From Arthrobacter sp. QXT-31 (GTDB lineage: Bacteria; Actinomycetota; Actinomycetes; Actinomycetales; Micrococcaceae), in the NCBI RefSeq assembly GCF_001969265.1, contig NZ_CP019304.1, positions 1,798,001 to 1,862,000 of the forward strand: 64,000 bases of DNA. Direction: 5' to 3'. Every line of letters begins with the position of its first letter. Position 1 is the stretch's first letter. The notes under the pieces are model-generated. The model had not been told where the DNA came from. It worked only from the letters and a program-made list of their open reading frames with translations, and did not search any database. Position numbers and translations under genes: made by a program. Below, piece by piece: positions 8,388 to 16,219 of this stretch.

Positions 8388-8437
8388 CTGTGTCATATTC
8401 GGCGCTACCAACCGGTAACGGAGCCAGGCTGACACAG
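8388..8437. promoter_or_regulatory. Inverted-repeat operator region between the thiamine-binding and TetR genes
   Basis: CTGTGTCA at 8388-8395 is mirrored by TGACACAG at 8430-8437, and the centre contains a smaller dyad (TACC-AACC-GGTA). TAACCT at 8444-8449 fits an actinobacterial -10 and lies 6 bases before the TetR ATG, so that transcript may be leaderless. The dyad is a reasonable autoregulatory operator. Confidence 0.5.
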
Positions 8438-8455
8438 CGTTGCTAACCTTGGTCC

Positions 8456-9076
8456 ATGAACCTCGTAGTAGAGCGCAAGCCACTGCGTGCCGACGCTGCA
8501 CGCAACGTGGACAAGATCATCAATGCCGCCCGCGAGTGTTTCCGGCAGTACGGCCCGGACGTTCCGCTGCAGACCATTGCCGCAACCGCAGGCGTCGGTC
8601 CGGCGACGCTGTTCCGGAATTTCTCTGACAAGGAACAGCTGGTCCTGGCTGCCCTGAACCGCCAGCTCCGGCTCCACGTGGACCCGGTTATCGACGTCGC
8701 CCTGGCGGGCACCGATGCGGCCGAAGGCCTCTTCCGGGTCATCGACGCAGTAATGACAGCGGCCAGTGACAACGCCAACCTGCTCGGCGCCGTGGCCGGC
8801 AGGCGGGATCTGCTGACGGGCATCACCGGAAGCCTGATCGAGTCCGTTGGCGTCCTCCTTGACCGCGGCCAGGACCAGGGGACCCTGCGCGTGGACATCT
8901 CGCTGACGGACATGGTGCGGCTCCTGGCCATGCTGATCGGAGTGGTGGACACCATGGAGCCCGGCTCCGACGCCTGGCGCCGGCCCGCCGCCCTCGTTGA
9001 GGACGCGATCCGCGCCGAACGTCCCACCAGGGCCCTTCCCCCGCAGGTGCCACTCCCTTCGTCACAGTTCGAATAG
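8456..9076 (+). CDS. TetR/AcrR family transcriptional regulator
   Basis: The 206-residue product has a typical TetR N-terminal domain. Residues 14-60 (KIINAARECFRQYG, then TIAATAGVGPATLFRNFSDKEQL) form the helix-turn-helix with the conserved tyrosine/phenylalanine region. The C-terminal two thirds are an all-helical ligand domain without a recognisable ligand class. No transporter or redox target is adjacent downstream, so it may control the divergent thiamine-binding gene or itself through the inverted repeats upstream. ATG at 8456 has no ribosome site, but a -10-like TAACCT sits 6 bases before it. Confidence 0.9.
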   Translation: MNLVVERKPLRADAARNVDKIINAARECFRQYGPDVPLQTIAATAGVGPATLFRNFSDKEQLVLAALNRQLRLHVDPVIDVALAGTDAAEGLFRVIDAVMTAASDNANLLGAVAGRRDLLTGITGSLIESVGVLLDRGQDQGTLRVDISLTDMVRLLAMLIGVVDTMEPGSDAWRRPAALVEDAIRAERPTRALPPQVPLPSSQFE

Positions 9077-9199
9077 CTCCAGTTCGAATAGTTGGCTGTG
9101 CGGGTCCGGCATATTCCGCACACCGCCCCTGCACAGTAAGCTAGGCACACCGGTGGGTTAGGAAGTCAGCCTCGGACAGTTCCATATACGGAGCACACC

Positions 9200-9262
9200 A
9201 TGTCATTTCCTGCATGTGTTCAGCCAGCATGTATCCAGCTCAGACCGGCCGTGGCATCATGA
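9200..9262 (+). CDS. Putative 20-codon leader peptide overlapping the next start
   Basis: ATG at 9200, after CGGAG, reads MSFPACVQPACIQLRPAVAS and stops at TGA 9260-9262, which overlaps the next gene's ATG as ATGA. That arrangement fits translational coupling. The peptide has two cysteines in A-C-x-x-P spacing. It could be a cysteine-sensing leader or a chance reading; conservation would decide. Confidence 0.4.
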   Translation: MSFPACVQPACIQLRPAVAS

Positions 9263-9483
9263 ACCGCTCACAGCTCGCGCACTTCATGAAACATTCAACG
9301 GATCCTGAAATCACTCTGGGTGCGGCCTCCACCGATGAGCTTGCCATCATCGTGGACGCGCTCTACCGGAACCTTGATACGCCGACTCCCGTGTTCGGCG
9401 CCCAGGACTGGTACGACCTCGCCACCGAAGAGCTCGCACGGCGGTCCGAGCCGGCCTCACCCGACGCCTACGGCGCAGCCTGA
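9259..9483 (+). CDS. Small protein of unknown function (LDTP-PV-GA family)
   Basis: I do not recognise this 74-residue protein. It is soluble, acidic and probably helical, with the core DELAIIVDALYRNLDTPTPV followed by FGAQDWYDLATEELARR. The same pattern (L-x-x-L-x-D-x-L-aromatic-R-x-LDTP-S/T-PV-hydrophobic-GA, then W and T-E/D-EL-x-RR) recurs in the gene at 43374-43730, so the two are paralogues. The ATG at 9259 is preferred because it makes the ATGA junction with the 20-codon ORF in front; an earlier in-frame ATG at 9214 is possible but has no ribosome site. It lies alone between a TetR gene and a convergent SIS gene. Confidence 0.65.
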   Translation: MNRSQLAHFMKHSTDPEITLGAASTDELAIIVDALYRNLDTPTPVFGAQDWYDLATEELARRSEPASPDAYGAA

Positions 9484-9533
9484 GCCGCTGCAGCCCGCGT
9501 CACTTTGCCAGAGCCCCTGACGGGCACAGCCCG

Positions 9534-10187
9534 CTAGGGCTGGGTGGACAGCGTGTGCAGGGCCGCGGCCAGGCATTCGCTCATGGCCTGCAGCGCGATC
9601 AGCTGCGCTTCGCGCACCTGGGGCTTGGGAGCGTTGATGCAAATGGCCTCATCCGCCGCCTGCGCCAGCGGGTTGGGAGCCGCCCCGGTGACAGCCCAGA
9701 CGGTGGCTCCGGCGGCACGCGCAGCCACCGTGGCTTCCAGCAGGGCACGCCGGTGACCGCTGGCGGACACTGCCAGGAGAACATCGCCGGAACGGATGTG
9801 GGCCCGCACCAGGCTGGCGACCTCATCCGCGTGCCCCTGGGCAATTTCGACGGCGCTGACGGGGGCAGCGCCTGGTGACACTCCTGGCCTCAGCGCGATG
9901 ACGGAAAACGGCTGGCGCTCACTCGCGTGACGTCCAAGCAGTTCCGCGGTGAATTGCTGCACCTCCGCCGCCGAACCGGCGCTTCCGGCAGTGACCAGGC
10001 GGTTTCCGGAAAGCAGCAGGCGGGCCAGTTCCTCGCCCCACTTGGCCAGGCGTGAGGACTCGTTTCTCAGGGACGCCACCGCGGGCCCCACCTGCCGCAG
10101 GTGCTCGAGGACGATGTCCACCGGGGCTTTCATTTCGAACGGCGCATCCGTGGCGCGGGTCCGGGACAGTCTGCTGACGGCCTTCAT
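9534..10187 (-). CDS. SIS-domain protein (phosphosugar isomerase-like)
   Basis: The product has 217 residues with one SIS (sugar isomerase) domain of the GmhA type. RLVTAGSAGSAAEVQQF supplies the phosphate-binding Gly/Ser loop and SGDVLLAVSASGHRRALLEA the second conserved loop. C-terminal helices follow (QLIALQAMSECLAAALH). SIS domains bind or isomerise phosphosugars; without a fused HTH domain or neighbouring sugar operon, the substrate is open. ATG at 10187 is chosen over a GTG four codons earlier because AAGAGG lies 10-12 bases upstream. The gene lies downstream of azlCD but is separated from it by about 100 bases. Confidence 0.75.
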   Translation of the reverse strand: MKAVSRLSRTRATDAPFEMKAPVDIVLEHLRQVGPAVASLRNESSRLAKWGEELARLLLSGNRLVTAGSAGSAAEVQQFTAELLGRHASERQPFSVIALRPGVSPGAAPVSAVEIAQGHADEVASLVRAHIRSGDVLLAVSASGHRRALLEATVAARAAGATVWAVTGAAPNPLAQAADEAICINAPKPQVREAQLIALQAMSECLAAALHTLSTQP

Positions 10188-10289
10188 TTTGTACAACACC
10201 TCTTATTTAGAGCATACAGCCGCAGTGACCCACGTCACCCCTGGGCATTATTTCCCCGGAGGCACCCGGATACCAGATTTCCCGCTGCT

Positions 10290-10601
10290 TCAGCTCCAGC
10301 CGGCCAGCCGGAGCAAGGCAGCAGCCCCCGCCCCTGCCAGCACGACAACCAGGAAGGGTGCCCGCAGGAGCAGTGCCACAGCGGCCGCCGCCAATGCGCC
10401 CAGGCGGGCATCGAGAACCAGAGCCTGCCCGTTGGCCAGGGTGTTGACGATGGTCAGGGACGCCAGCAAACCGATGGTCATGGTCCCGGCGATCCGGGAC
10501 GTTCTGGGGTTCTGCAGCAGGCTGGCCGGCAGAAGGTAGCCCACCAGCTTCCAGGCGTAGGCGAAAAGGCAGGCGAGCAACAACCACACCCACAGGCTCA
10601 C
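10290..10601 (-). CDS. azlD: AzlD-type branched-chain amino acid exporter subunit
   Basis: A 103-residue membrane protein with about three to four hydrophobic helices and the AzlD landmarks GYLLPASLL and TIVNTLANGQ. AzlD is the small partner of AzlC; together they export branched-chain amino acids or their analogues across the membrane. The GTG start overlaps the azlC stop as GTGA, so the two are translated together. Confidence 0.9.
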   Translation of the reverse strand: MSLWVWLLLACLFAYAWKLVGYLLPASLLQNPRTSRIAGTMTIGLLASLTIVNTLANGQALVLDARLGALAAAAVALLLRAPFLVVVLAGAGAAALLRLAGWS

Positions 10602-11407
10602 TTGGCACCTCCCGGGCTGGTTCCGTTGCCCTTGTGACGCCCGCCTGAATGGTGGCCCGGGGCCGGGTGATGGCCGGCGTGCCGCTCGGTGTACGGGTCG
10701 ATGTCCGGCTCGAGCCCTTCGTCCTGGCGGCCGTGGCTTAGCCAGCCGATGACGGCGGCCACCACTGCGGCAATCAGGATGGGAACGCCTGCAGGGACGA
10801 ACGGCACAGCCAGCACGGTTGCCAGGGCACAGACGACGGCGATCGCCACCGGTTCACGGCCCTTCAGCCGCGGCCAGAGCAGGCCGAGGAAAGCCGCCAC
10901 GGCTGCACCGTCGAGTCCCCACTGCTTCGGGTCTCCCAGCGCGCCTCCGGCCAGCGCACCCACCGCGGTGAAGACGTTCCAGAGCACAAAGATCCCAATG
11001 CCGGCGGCCCAGAAGCCCCTGCGCTGCTCGTCAGGATCCGACTGCCCGGTGCTGGTGGCCGTGGACTCGTCGATGGTCACGTGGGCGGCGGCGTAACGAC
11101 GCCACCCCTTCGGCCGGAGCAGCACGTTGAGCTGCATGCCATAGATTCCGTTGCGCATTCCCAGCAGGGTGGCCGCCCCCATGGCCGCCAGGCCCGAGCC
11201 GCCGCCGGCCACCACTCCAATGAAGGCGAACTGCGAACCGCCGCTGAAAAGCAGCAGGCTCAGGGCCATGGTCTGCCAGAAGTCCAGGCCCGAGGTCACC
11301 GAAAGGGCGCCGAAGGACACACCGTAAAGGCCGGTTGCGATGCTGATGGACAGTCCGACGCGGACCGCCGGGGAACGCAGGAGGCTGGGGGGCCAGGTGA
11401 TGGGCAT
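10598..11407 (-). CDS. azlC: AzlC-type branched-chain amino acid exporter
   Basis: The 269-residue protein has about seven membrane helices. The family regions are present: GLYGVSFGALSVTSGL near the N-terminus, FSGGSQFAFIGVV, GMRNGIYGMQLN and HVTIDESTA. AzlC is the large subunit of a two-protein efflux system. The C-terminus carries an unusual His/Gly-rich tail (HAGHHPAPGHHSGGRHKG). ATG at 11407 is preferred; a TTG at 11419 directly abuts the stop of the upstream phosphodiesterase gene. The three genes on the minus strand probably share a transcript. Confidence 0.88.
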   Translation of the reverse strand: MPITWPPSLLRSPAVRVGLSISIATGLYGVSFGALSVTSGLDFWQTMALSLLLFSGGSQFAFIGVVAGGGSGLAAMGAATLLGMRNGIYGMQLNVLLRPKGWRRYAAAHVTIDESTATSTGQSDPDEQRRGFWAAGIGIFVLWNVFTAVGALAGGALGDPKQWGLDGAAVAAFLGLLWPRLKGREPVAIAVVCALATVLAVPFVPAGVPILIAAVVAAVIGWLSHGRQDEGLEPDIDPYTERHAGHHPAPGHHSGGRHKGNGTSPGGAK

Positions 11408-11419
11408 GCCCCCACTCAA

Positions 11420-12346
11420 TCACAGCGGCGGCCGGGACTGAGTGGGAGTGCCGGCTGCCAGGGCCGGCTGCCGGAGCAGGGCAAGGACCTGGCCCGGCCG
11501 GTTGGTGGTGATTTCCTGAATGCCGAGCTCCCGGCACAGGGCCACGTCATTCTCTGCGTCCACCGTCCAGACCCGGAAGCGGCGGCCGGAATCCAGCCAC
11601 CGGCCCACAGTGCCCGGGTGCCGGCGCACGTAGTCGATGCCGGGTCCGGCGATGGCCACTTCGCCGTCGTTAAGGATCCGCTCCCCCTCCAGCTGCGCGG
11701 CCTTCATCACGTTGGCCACCGCACTGCCCGTGAAGGGACCCAGCCCCAGTTCTTCGCGAATTTCGGTGACATTGACGTCGTCCACCAACTGGCAGATGAA
11801 CTGCGGGGGCACTTCCTTGAGCAGGTGGCGGACTGAATCCGGGCTGAAGCTCATGAACGTCACCCGGATGTTGCCCAGCCGGGACGTGCGGGCGTCCCAT
11901 CCTTCCGCCCGCAGCAGCTCCAGCACCCGGTCCTCCAGCTTCAGCTGGTAGGGGCTGGGATGCTTCAACTCGATGGCCAGCCCGACCTCCCGCCCGGCGG
12001 CCCGGAGGAGGTCCAACAGGTCCGGCAGGGTGAGGAACTGTTCGGACCTGGGCCCGTAGGCCTCGGGGATCCGGACGCCCTTCCAGGAGCAAAAATCCAG
12101 CAGCCGCAGCTGGTCGACCGTCCGTTCGGCCACCGGACCTGTGCCGTCCGAGGTCCGGTCCAGGTTCGCATCGTGCAGCAGGACAACCTGCTGGTCACGG
12201 GTGAGGTGCACATCGCACTCCACACCGTCCGCACCGTCGGCGAGCGCGCGGAGATAAGCGGCGCGGGTATGCTCGGCGAAATCCGCGCTGGCACCCCGGT
12301 GGGCGTAGACCAGGGGACGGGCTGGGACTGACTCGTCGGCTGTCAT
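11420..12346 (-). CDS. Glycerophosphodiester phosphodiesterase
   Basis: The 308-residue protein has a TIM-barrel GDPD domain. VYAHRGASADFAEHT gives the first catalytic histidine, GVECDVHLTRDQQVVLLHDANLDRT the Glu-x-Asp metal ligands and the second histidine, and AIELKHPSP another conserved acidic strand. It hydrolyses glycerophosphodiesters to glycerol 3-phosphate and an alcohol. There is no signal peptide, so it is cytoplasmic. ATG at 12346 is used; a GTG two codons earlier is possible. It overlaps nothing upstream and is divergent from the DUF445 gene. Confidence 0.9.
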   Translation of the reverse strand: MTADESVPARPLVYAHRGASADFAEHTRAAYLRALADGADGVECDVHLTRDQQVVLLHDANLDRTSDGTGPVAERTVDQLRLLDFCSWKGVRIPEAYGPRSEQFLTLPDLLDLLRAAGREVGLAIELKHPSPYQLKLEDRVLELLRAEGWDARTSRLGNIRVTFMSFSPDSVRHLLKEVPPQFICQLVDDVNVTEIREELGLGPFTGSAVANVMKAAQLEGERILNDGEVAIAGPGIDYVRRHPGTVGRWLDSGRRFRVWTVDAENDVALCRELGIQEITTNRPGQVLALLRQPALAAGTPTQSRPPL

Positions 12347-12396
12347 GGTCACACGTTAGCCGACCGCCGCCGCCAAAGCGGGACTAGGCTTGGCAC

Positions 12397-13755
12397 ATGC
12401 AGGTGAACTCTGAACCAACCACCCAGCTGGCATCTCCCCCCGGTGAGGCAACCGCTGAGCGTCCGGGGCAGGACGGCCCGGCCCGGCCCGCCGTCGGACC
12501 CCATCAGCTCACGGCGGGCGACGCCGAAAAGGCGGCCGCCCTCCGCAGGATGAAACTGGTGGCGCTCTGCCTGCTGCTTGCCATGGCCGTGGTGTTCGTC
12601 GTGGCCTTCGCGCTGCAGAAGCAGTACCCGTGGCTGCAGTATGTCCGGGCCGCGGCGGAAGGCGGCATGGTGGGTGCCCTGGCCGACTGGTTCGCCGTGA
12701 CGGCCCTGTTCCGCTACCCCATGGGGCTGAAGATCCCGCACACCGCCATCATTCCGCGCCGCAAGGACCAGATCGGCGCGTCCCTGGGCGAGTTTGTGGA
12801 GACGAACTTCCTGTCCGAGCAGGTGGTCCACGACAAGCTGGCCAGCATCAACATCGCCGGCAAGGTGGGCAGCTGGCTGTCGGGGCCGGGCGGCGCCGAG
12901 CGCGTGGCCAAGGAAGGGGCGGCCGTCATCCGCGGCACGTTCAAAGTGCTCAACGACGACGACGTGCAGGCCGTAATCGAGGGCATGGTCCGCAAGCACC
13001 TCCTGGCTCCCCCGTGGGGACCTCCCGTAGGACGCATGGCCGAGCGGATCTTCGCCGAGGGCCACCACCACAAGCTGGTGGACCTCCTCGTGGACCGGGC
13101 AGCGGACTGGGTTGCGGCCAACCACCAGACGGTCAGCCGGCTCGTCACCGAGCGCTCCCCGCAGTGGGTGCCCAGCTTCGTGGACGGCCTGGTGGGCGAC
13201 AAGGTCTACATCGAGCTGCTGAAATTCACCCGCGCGGTCCAGGACGACCAGCAGCACCAGGTCCGCTTGTCCATCGACAAGTACCTGACTGATCTCGCCC
13301 AGGACCTGCAGCACGATCCCGCCATGATCGCCCGCGCGGAGGGCATCAAGGCCCAGGTGCTTGGCGATCCGGAGGTCCGGGAACTGGCTTCCCGCACCTG
13401 GGCGACCATCAAGGGCGCGCTGCTCAACGCCGTCGACGATCCGGACAGCGAACTGACCGTGAAATTCAAGGCCGCGGTCCGCGATTTCGGCACCCGGCTG
13501 GTCACCGACGAGGAACTGGCCGGCAAGGTCAACGCCTGGATCGGCGATGCGGCCGGCTACCTGGTCCGCACGTACCGGTCGGATATCGCCGGGGTGATCA
13601 CGGATACGGTGGCCCGCTGGGACGCCGAGGAGACCTCGCAGAAAATTGAACTCCAGGTGGGCAAGGACCTGCAGTTCATCCGGATTAACGGCACCGTGGT
13701 GGGATCCCTCGCCGGCCTGGCCATCTTCACGGTGGCCCATCTGGCGTTCGGCTGA
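12397..13755 (+). CDS. DUF445 family membrane protein
   Basis: The 452-residue product has a Pro-rich N-terminus, a membrane helix at about 50-72 (LVALCLLLAMAVVFVVAFAL), the DUF445 hallmark EGGMVGALADWFAVTALFR, a long helical middle and a C-terminal hydrophobic helix (VVGSLAGLAIFTVAHLAFG). DUF445 proteins (YjiN/YheB type) are membrane proteins of unknown function. ATG at 12397. It is monocistronic and convergent with pxpA. Confidence 0.88.
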   Translation: MQVNSEPTTQLASPPGEATAERPGQDGPARPAVGPHQLTAGDAEKAAALRRMKLVALCLLLAMAVVFVVAFALQKQYPWLQYVRAAAEGGMVGALADWFAVTALFRYPMGLKIPHTAIIPRRKDQIGASLGEFVETNFLSEQVVHDKLASINIAGKVGSWLSGPGGAERVAKEGAAVIRGTFKVLNDDDVQAVIEGMVRKHLLAPPWGPPVGRMAERIFAEGHHHKLVDLLVDRAADWVAANHQTVSRLVTERSPQWVPSFVDGLVGDKVYIELLKFTRAVQDDQQHQVRLSIDKYLTDLAQDLQHDPAMIARAEGIKAQVLGDPEVRELASRTWATIKGALLNAVDDPDSELTVKFKAAVRDFGTRLVTDEELAGKVNAWIGDAAGYLVRTYRSDIAGVITDTVARWDAEETSQKIELQVGKDLQFIRINGTVVGSLAGLAIFTVAHLAFG

Positions 13756-13819
13756 CCGGCTCCTCGGGGAACCGCGCCGGCCGGGAGGCCGGTGCCGATC
13801 CCCTAGGAGAACCCGGCCC

Positions 13820-14569
13820 CTATGCGAACGGGGCCAGCTCCACCCCGGCTCCCTCCAGGCCGGCCCGGACGGCAGCGGCCATGTCGACGGCGCCGGGGGT
13901 GTCGCCATGGATGCACAGGGAATCGGGGTCCACCCGGACCACGGTCCCGTCCACCGCCACCACCTCGCCCTTGAGCGCTAGGCGCACTGCCCGCTCAACG
14001 ATCGGCTCGACGTCGTGCAGCACGGCACCTTCCTGCGAGCGCGGCACCAGGGTGCCGTCCGGCAGGTAGGCGCGGTCCACGAACGCCTCGCGGAAAACAG
14101 GGTGCCCGGCGTCCTGGGCCTGTTTGAGCAGTTCGGACCCCGGAAGGCCCAGCACCGGCAGGCCGGGATCGTAGGCCTGGATGGCCGCCACCAGCGCCGA
14201 AGCCTGCTCGGCGTCGTGGAACGCCCGGTTGTAGAGGGCACCGTGCGGCTTGACGTAGTCCACCGTGGCGCCCACCGCGTGCGCCACTCCGTCCAGCGCC
14301 CCCAACTGGTACAGCACGTCGCCGAACAGCTCATCGAAGGACATGTCCAGGGAACGGCGGCCAAAACCGGCGAGGTCCCGGTAGCCGACGTGGGCGCCGA
14401 CGGTGACGTCCAGCTCATAGGCGGCGCGGCAGCTGTCCAGCATGGTCACGGGATCGCCGGCGTGGAAACCGCACGCCACATTGGCGCTGGTGATCAGCTC
14501 GAACATCGCGGCGTCGTCACCCATGGTCCAGGAGCCGAAGGACTCCCCGAGGTCAGCGTTCAGATCCAC
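13820..14569 (-). CDS. pxpA: 5-oxoprolinase subunit A (LamB/YcsF family)
   Basis: This 249-residue protein starts with MDLNADLGESFGSW and has ANVACGFHAGDP and VKPHGALYNR, the signatures of the LamB/YcsF family. PxpA works with PxpB and PxpC to hydrolyse 5-oxoproline to glutamate with ATP. Neither partner is seen in this window, so they may be encoded elsewhere. The GTG start overlaps the end of the upstream unknown gene by 17 bases, which suggests co-transcription. Confidence 0.9.
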   Translation of the reverse strand: MDLNADLGESFGSWTMGDDAAMFELITSANVACGFHAGDPVTMLDSCRAAYELDVTVGAHVGYRDLAGFGRRSLDMSFDELFGDVLYQLGALDGVAHAVGATVDYVKPHGALYNRAFHDAEQASALVAAIQAYDPGLPVLGLPGSELLKQAQDAGHPVFREAFVDRAYLPDGTLVPRSQEGAVLHDVEPIVERAVRLALKGEVVAVDGTVVRVDPDSLCIHGDTPGAVDMAAAVRAGLEGAGVELAPFA

Positions 14570-15428
14570 CCGTACCGCCTTCCCTTATGCCGGATTCGCG
14601 TGTGCCGGCATCCCATGTGCCGGCATCCAGTGGGCGGCCAGCCGGCGATCCGGCGTCCGGGCCCTCTGCCCCTGCAGGCTTGAGCTCACCCGGGAGGGTG
14701 TCCGGCATCGGACCAAACGCCTCCTTGGCATTGGCGACGACGGTCCGGCCCATCATGAGGTTGCCGGCACCGCCCACCACTGCTCCGACGCCGAACGGCA
14801 GCGCACGCCCAAACAGTGCGGTTCCCTGCCGCTTCAGCAGGTTCCGGAGGAAGGCCTTCTGGATCCGTTCACGGATGAAGCCGGCGCCGGACGAGGACAT
14901 CCTGCCCGCCAGCGCATTGCCCCAGGCCTGGCTTGCGCCCTTGCCCCTGCCCATGGCCTGGCCGCTGAGGGAACCGAGCAGCGCAGTCCCCTCCTCGCCG
15001 AGCATCACGGCCATCACCAGGGTGCTGGCCTTGTCCGGGTCCGTCATCCGGATCCCGTGAAGCTCGGCCAGCGAGGTGGCGTAGAGGGCCGTGGCCTCCA
15101 GGAACCCCACGGTGGCGGCGGCTGAGAGACCGAGGGACGCCAAGGTGCCCACACCGGGCACGACGGCCGTGGCCCCGACCAGCGCGCCCCCGCCCGTCAC
15201 TGCCCGGAGATAGTCACGCTCAAGGATGTCCGCCAGCTGGGCGGCGGACGCCCGCGGATTGCGGCGCTGAAGCCGGCGGATGTTCGCGACCACCAGCGGG
15301 CGCTGGATCTCCACCGCCTTCAGCAGCAGGTTGTGTACGCCGGGTTTGGGATTGCCGTGGGCGTCGAACACGGCGTTGTGGGCTGTTTCGTGCGCGATTC
15401 TCATCGCGGGGTTGCGTCGCTTGGCCAT
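14553..15428 (-). CDS. Conserved-looking protein of unknown function
   Basis: I do not recognise a function for this 291-residue protein. It begins MAKRRNPAMRIAHETAH and has two glycine/alanine-rich hydrophobic stretches, GGALVGATAVVPGVGTL (about 87-103) and LPFGVGAVVGGAGNLM (about 218-233), which could insert in or lie on the membrane. The last 45 residues are a low-complexity tail (DAGSPAGRPLDAGTWDAG). The ATG at 15428 is chosen because GAGG lies 5 bases upstream; the frame is open further. Its stop lies inside the pxpA start, so the pair may be one transcript. Confidence 0.7.
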   Translation of the reverse strand: MAKRRNPAMRIAHETAHNAVFDAHGNPKPGVHNLLLKAVEIQRPLVVANIRRLQRRNPRASAAQLADILERDYLRAVTGGGALVGATAVVPGVGTLASLGLSAAATVGFLEATALYATSLAELHGIRMTDPDKASTLVMAVMLGEEGTALLGSLSGQAMGRGKGASQAWGNALAGRMSSSGAGFIRERIQKAFLRNLLKRQGTALFGRALPFGVGAVVGGAGNLMMGRTVVANAKEAFGPMPDTLPGELKPAGAEGPDAGSPAGRPLDAGTWDAGTRESGIREGGTGGSER

Positions 15429-15567
15429 CATCACCTCTACGTCGGAACAACCGGCGGCCGGAGACCGCCGTCTAGCCTTAACACTAGGGCACACCCCAAC
15501 ATACCAAGCATGCTGATCACTGGCCGCAGGCAATCCTTCACAAGCAGTCCCTCACGGGGTAAGCCCG

Positions 15568-16158
15568 TCACAGCGCCCAGGACTCGGCCAGCGCCATGTA
15601 CGCGGAGGATGAGGGACCGCGCGGTCCGGGGTAGACCGTGGGGGCGCCGGGCCATTCGACCCCGAACTCGGAGAGTTTGCCTCCGCTGCACGGATGGTAG
15701 ACGTTGCTCATCGAGGCACTGGCGGGCCCGAGCGGGAAGTCGGGGGCGGAAAACTGGCGGCGGTCCAGCACCCCCGAGATCTCGATGGCGGCCTGCCCTC
15801 CGGTTGCCCGGAAGCCCCGTTCCAGATCCAGTTCGACGTCGAACTCGTCCCCGGTGTGGCTGACCGCACCGAGCGGAAAACGCGCGGCCTCCGGAAGGAA
15901 GCGCGTCAGTTCGGTGGCAAGGGATGAGGCAAGGAGTTCGTTGGAGCCGTAGCTGCGCCAGCCCTGGAGCGTGGCCACCATGAGGACCGTCCCGCTTCCC
16001 CACCGGGACCAGTCGGCCAGCCAGAACGAAGCAAAGCAGCTGGCAGGCTCGCCGGCAATATGAACGCCGTTCCGGTCCACCGGGTGCAGGGCAAGGCCGA
16101 AGTTAGCGCCGATCAGCGCCACATTGCGCCTCCCCGGCCGTACCGGTGTGTTCCCCAT
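15568..16158 (-). CDS. Hypothetical protein
   Basis: The 196-residue product has no domain I can name. It is soluble with alternating hydrophobic strands (VALIGANFGLALHPVDRNG, VLMVATLQGWRSYG, EFDVELDLERGFRA), suggesting a beta-rich fold. ATG at 16158. It is divergent from the MFS gene 61 bases away, and the two might be controlled together. Codon use matches the neighbours, which supports it as a real gene. Confidence 0.6.
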   Translation of the reverse strand: MGNTPVRPGRRNVALIGANFGLALHPVDRNGVHIAGEPASCFASFWLADWSRWGSGTVLMVATLQGWRSYGSNELLASSLATELTRFLPEAARFPLGAVSHTGDEFDVELDLERGFRATGGQAAIEISGVLDRRQFSAPDFPLGPASASMSNVYHPCSGGKLSEFGVEWPGAPTVYPGPRGPSSSAYMALAESWAL

Positions 16159-16219
16159 GGCTAGAGCCTATCCCTCCCGGAGACGTTCCATGCCGCAGCG
16201 GCTGGCCTAAGATTGCCCT

